Position numbers and translations under genes: made by a program. This document shows positions 5,142-5,906 of a DNA stretch of 5,906 nt, piece by piece. How positions within the stretch are numbered: position 1 is the stretch's first letter; each line of letters starts with the position of its first letter. The notes beneath the pieces are model-generated. The model searched no databases, was not told the origin of the DNA, and saw nothing but the letters and a program-made list of their open reading frames with translations. The stretch is taken from assembly GCA_003523945.1 (NCBI GenBank), contig DOFS01000291.1:1-5906 (forward strand), in the 5' to 3' direction. The stretch is from Nitrospiraceae bacterium. Its GTDB lineage: Bacteria > Nitrospirota > Nitrospiria > Nitrospirales > UBA8639.

Positions 5142-5906
5142 ATGAAGAACTCTGGTATGGGCTTATGGATGCCCTGGTGTCTGTTAAGCGTGTTTCTAAT
5201 ATTTGGATTCTTGGGATTTGGCCAGACAGTTCAGGCCAACGAATTTTCAAATTGGAATATCTTACTCAAGAGGTATGTGACCCCCAAAACCATCGAAGGG
5301 ATACCGTTGAATGCCCTGAATTATCAAGCTCTAGGCAAGGATCCCCTGTATAAGACCGTGATAAACGATTTGGAAAGGGCTTCGGAACCGGTCCTCAACA
5401 CGCAGGAAGAGAAGCTGGCCTTTTGGATCAATGTCTACAATATCATGGCCGTGAAGATGGTATTGGATCATTATCCGGTCAAGAGCATCAAAGATGCGGG
5501 AGGGTTGTTTTCTTCAGTTTGGACGCTCAATGTGGGCACGGTTGCCGGGAAGCCACGAACGCTCAATGAAATCGAACATGACATTTTACGCAAAATGGGG
5601 GATCCCAGGATTCACATGGCGATCGTCTGCGCCTCGTTGAGTTGTCCCGACTTACGCCCGGAAGCCTACACGTCGGAGGGATTGCATGAGCAATTGGATG
5701 AGCAGGTGAGAGGCTTTGTAACGAATGCACAAAAGGGCCTGCAGGTGGATGAATCCAAACAACGGCTGTACCTCTCATCCATCTTTAAATGGTTTGCGGA
5801 GGATTTTGAGGCCAAGGGAGGCGTGCGTCCATTTTTAGCCAGGCATGTCCCTAAGCGGCTTGCTGCGTATTTAAAAAACGACACATTCAGATTGGGTTAC
5901 CTGGAC
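5142..5906 (+). CDS. Exported DUF547-family protein (3' end outside window)
   Basis: The frame is open to the last base and shows 255 residues. A signal peptide is clear: K2, hydrophobic core about 12-27, likely cut after Ala32 (VQA before NEF). The mature protein carries the DUF547 hallmarks in order: KLAFWINVYN (91-100), the PVKSIKD stretch, LNEIEHDILR (141-150), DPRIHMAIVCASLSCPDLR (154-172) with H158, C163 and C168, AYTSEGLHEQLDEQV (175-189), and SSIFKWFAEDF (212-222). DUF547 proteins are widespread, often exported, and have no firmly established activity; the conserved His and Cys could be functional, which is inference. Family members usually end in a YDWSLN-like tail after a 'yL.YDW' stretch, and the window stops at LGYLD, so only a handful of residues are probably missing. 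The gene is divergent from the lipoprotein/copper-oxidase-like pair. No terminator is visible because the end is outside. Confidence 0.92.
   Translation, partial: MKNSGMGLWMPWCLLSVFLIFGFLGFGQTVQANEFSNWNILLKRYVTPKTIEGIPLNALNYQALGKDPLYKTVINDLERASEPVLNTQEEKLAFWINVYNIMAVKMVLDHYPVKSIKDAGGLFSSVWTLNVGTVAGKPRTLNEIEHDILRKMGDPRIHMAIVCASLSCPDLRPEAYTSEGLHEQLDEQVRGFVTNAQKGLQVDESKQRLYLSSIFKWFAEDFEAKGGVRPFLARHVPKRLAAYLKNDTFRLGYLD

Noticed and set aside
5138..5353. + strand frame starting at the ATG at 5138
   Set aside because: The ribosome-binding site is only 1 nt away, and the frame is shifted relative to the DUF547 frame that starts at 5142 and carries the signal peptide and family motifs.
5563..5884. 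Minus-strand frames at 5563-5778 and 5666-5884
   Set aside because: They lie opposite conserved DUF547 motifs and have no independent support.

Overview
This 5.9-kb window carries seven credible genes and two weaker microprotein candidates. It looks like a chromosomal stretch from a Gram-negative bacterium: four products have export signals, one of them a lipoprotein whose Ser after the lipidated Cys suggests the outer membrane, and most starts have a purine-rich Shine-Dalgarno. Nitrospirota (a Nitrospira-like organism) is my best guess from the overall look of the proteins, but this is an impression and not something the sequence proves. I saw no rRNA, tRNA, CRISPR array, transposase or long repeat.

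Left part (1-1166, + strand): the C-terminal part of a sensor histidine kinase (HisKA plus HATPase, cut by the window start), followed 20 nt after its stop by a single-domain CheY/Rcp1-like response regulator. They form an operon-like pair. A weak terminator-like hairpin follows near 1230-1262.

Middle (1167-3075): a spacer with a possible 36-codon minus-strand ORF; a small + strand protein with two CxxC knuckles (1545-1934); a convergent minus-strand gene for an exported protein of unknown function (2020-2583); and a long spacer holding a possible 31-codon, three-cysteine minus-strand ORF (2810-2905).

Right part (3076-4895, - strand): the most interesting piece. Reading on the minus strand, a lipoprotein (269 aa) is followed by an exported protein (327 aa). 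The exported protein resembles the catalytic beta-sandwich domain of copper amine oxidases. The HxH pair and the distal His that bind copper appear kept, but the topaquinone motif is altered and the usual catalytic Asp motif is not evident. The lipoprotein C-terminal half resembles the CuAO N3 domain plus the linker into the catalytic domain. Together they look like a copper amine oxidase split at its domain boundary into a membrane-anchored half and a soluble half. This rests on motif comparison from memory and needs a profile or structure comparison.

Right end (5142-5906, + strand): divergently transcribed from that pair, an exported DUF547-family protein that runs off the window, probably only a few residues before its C-terminus.
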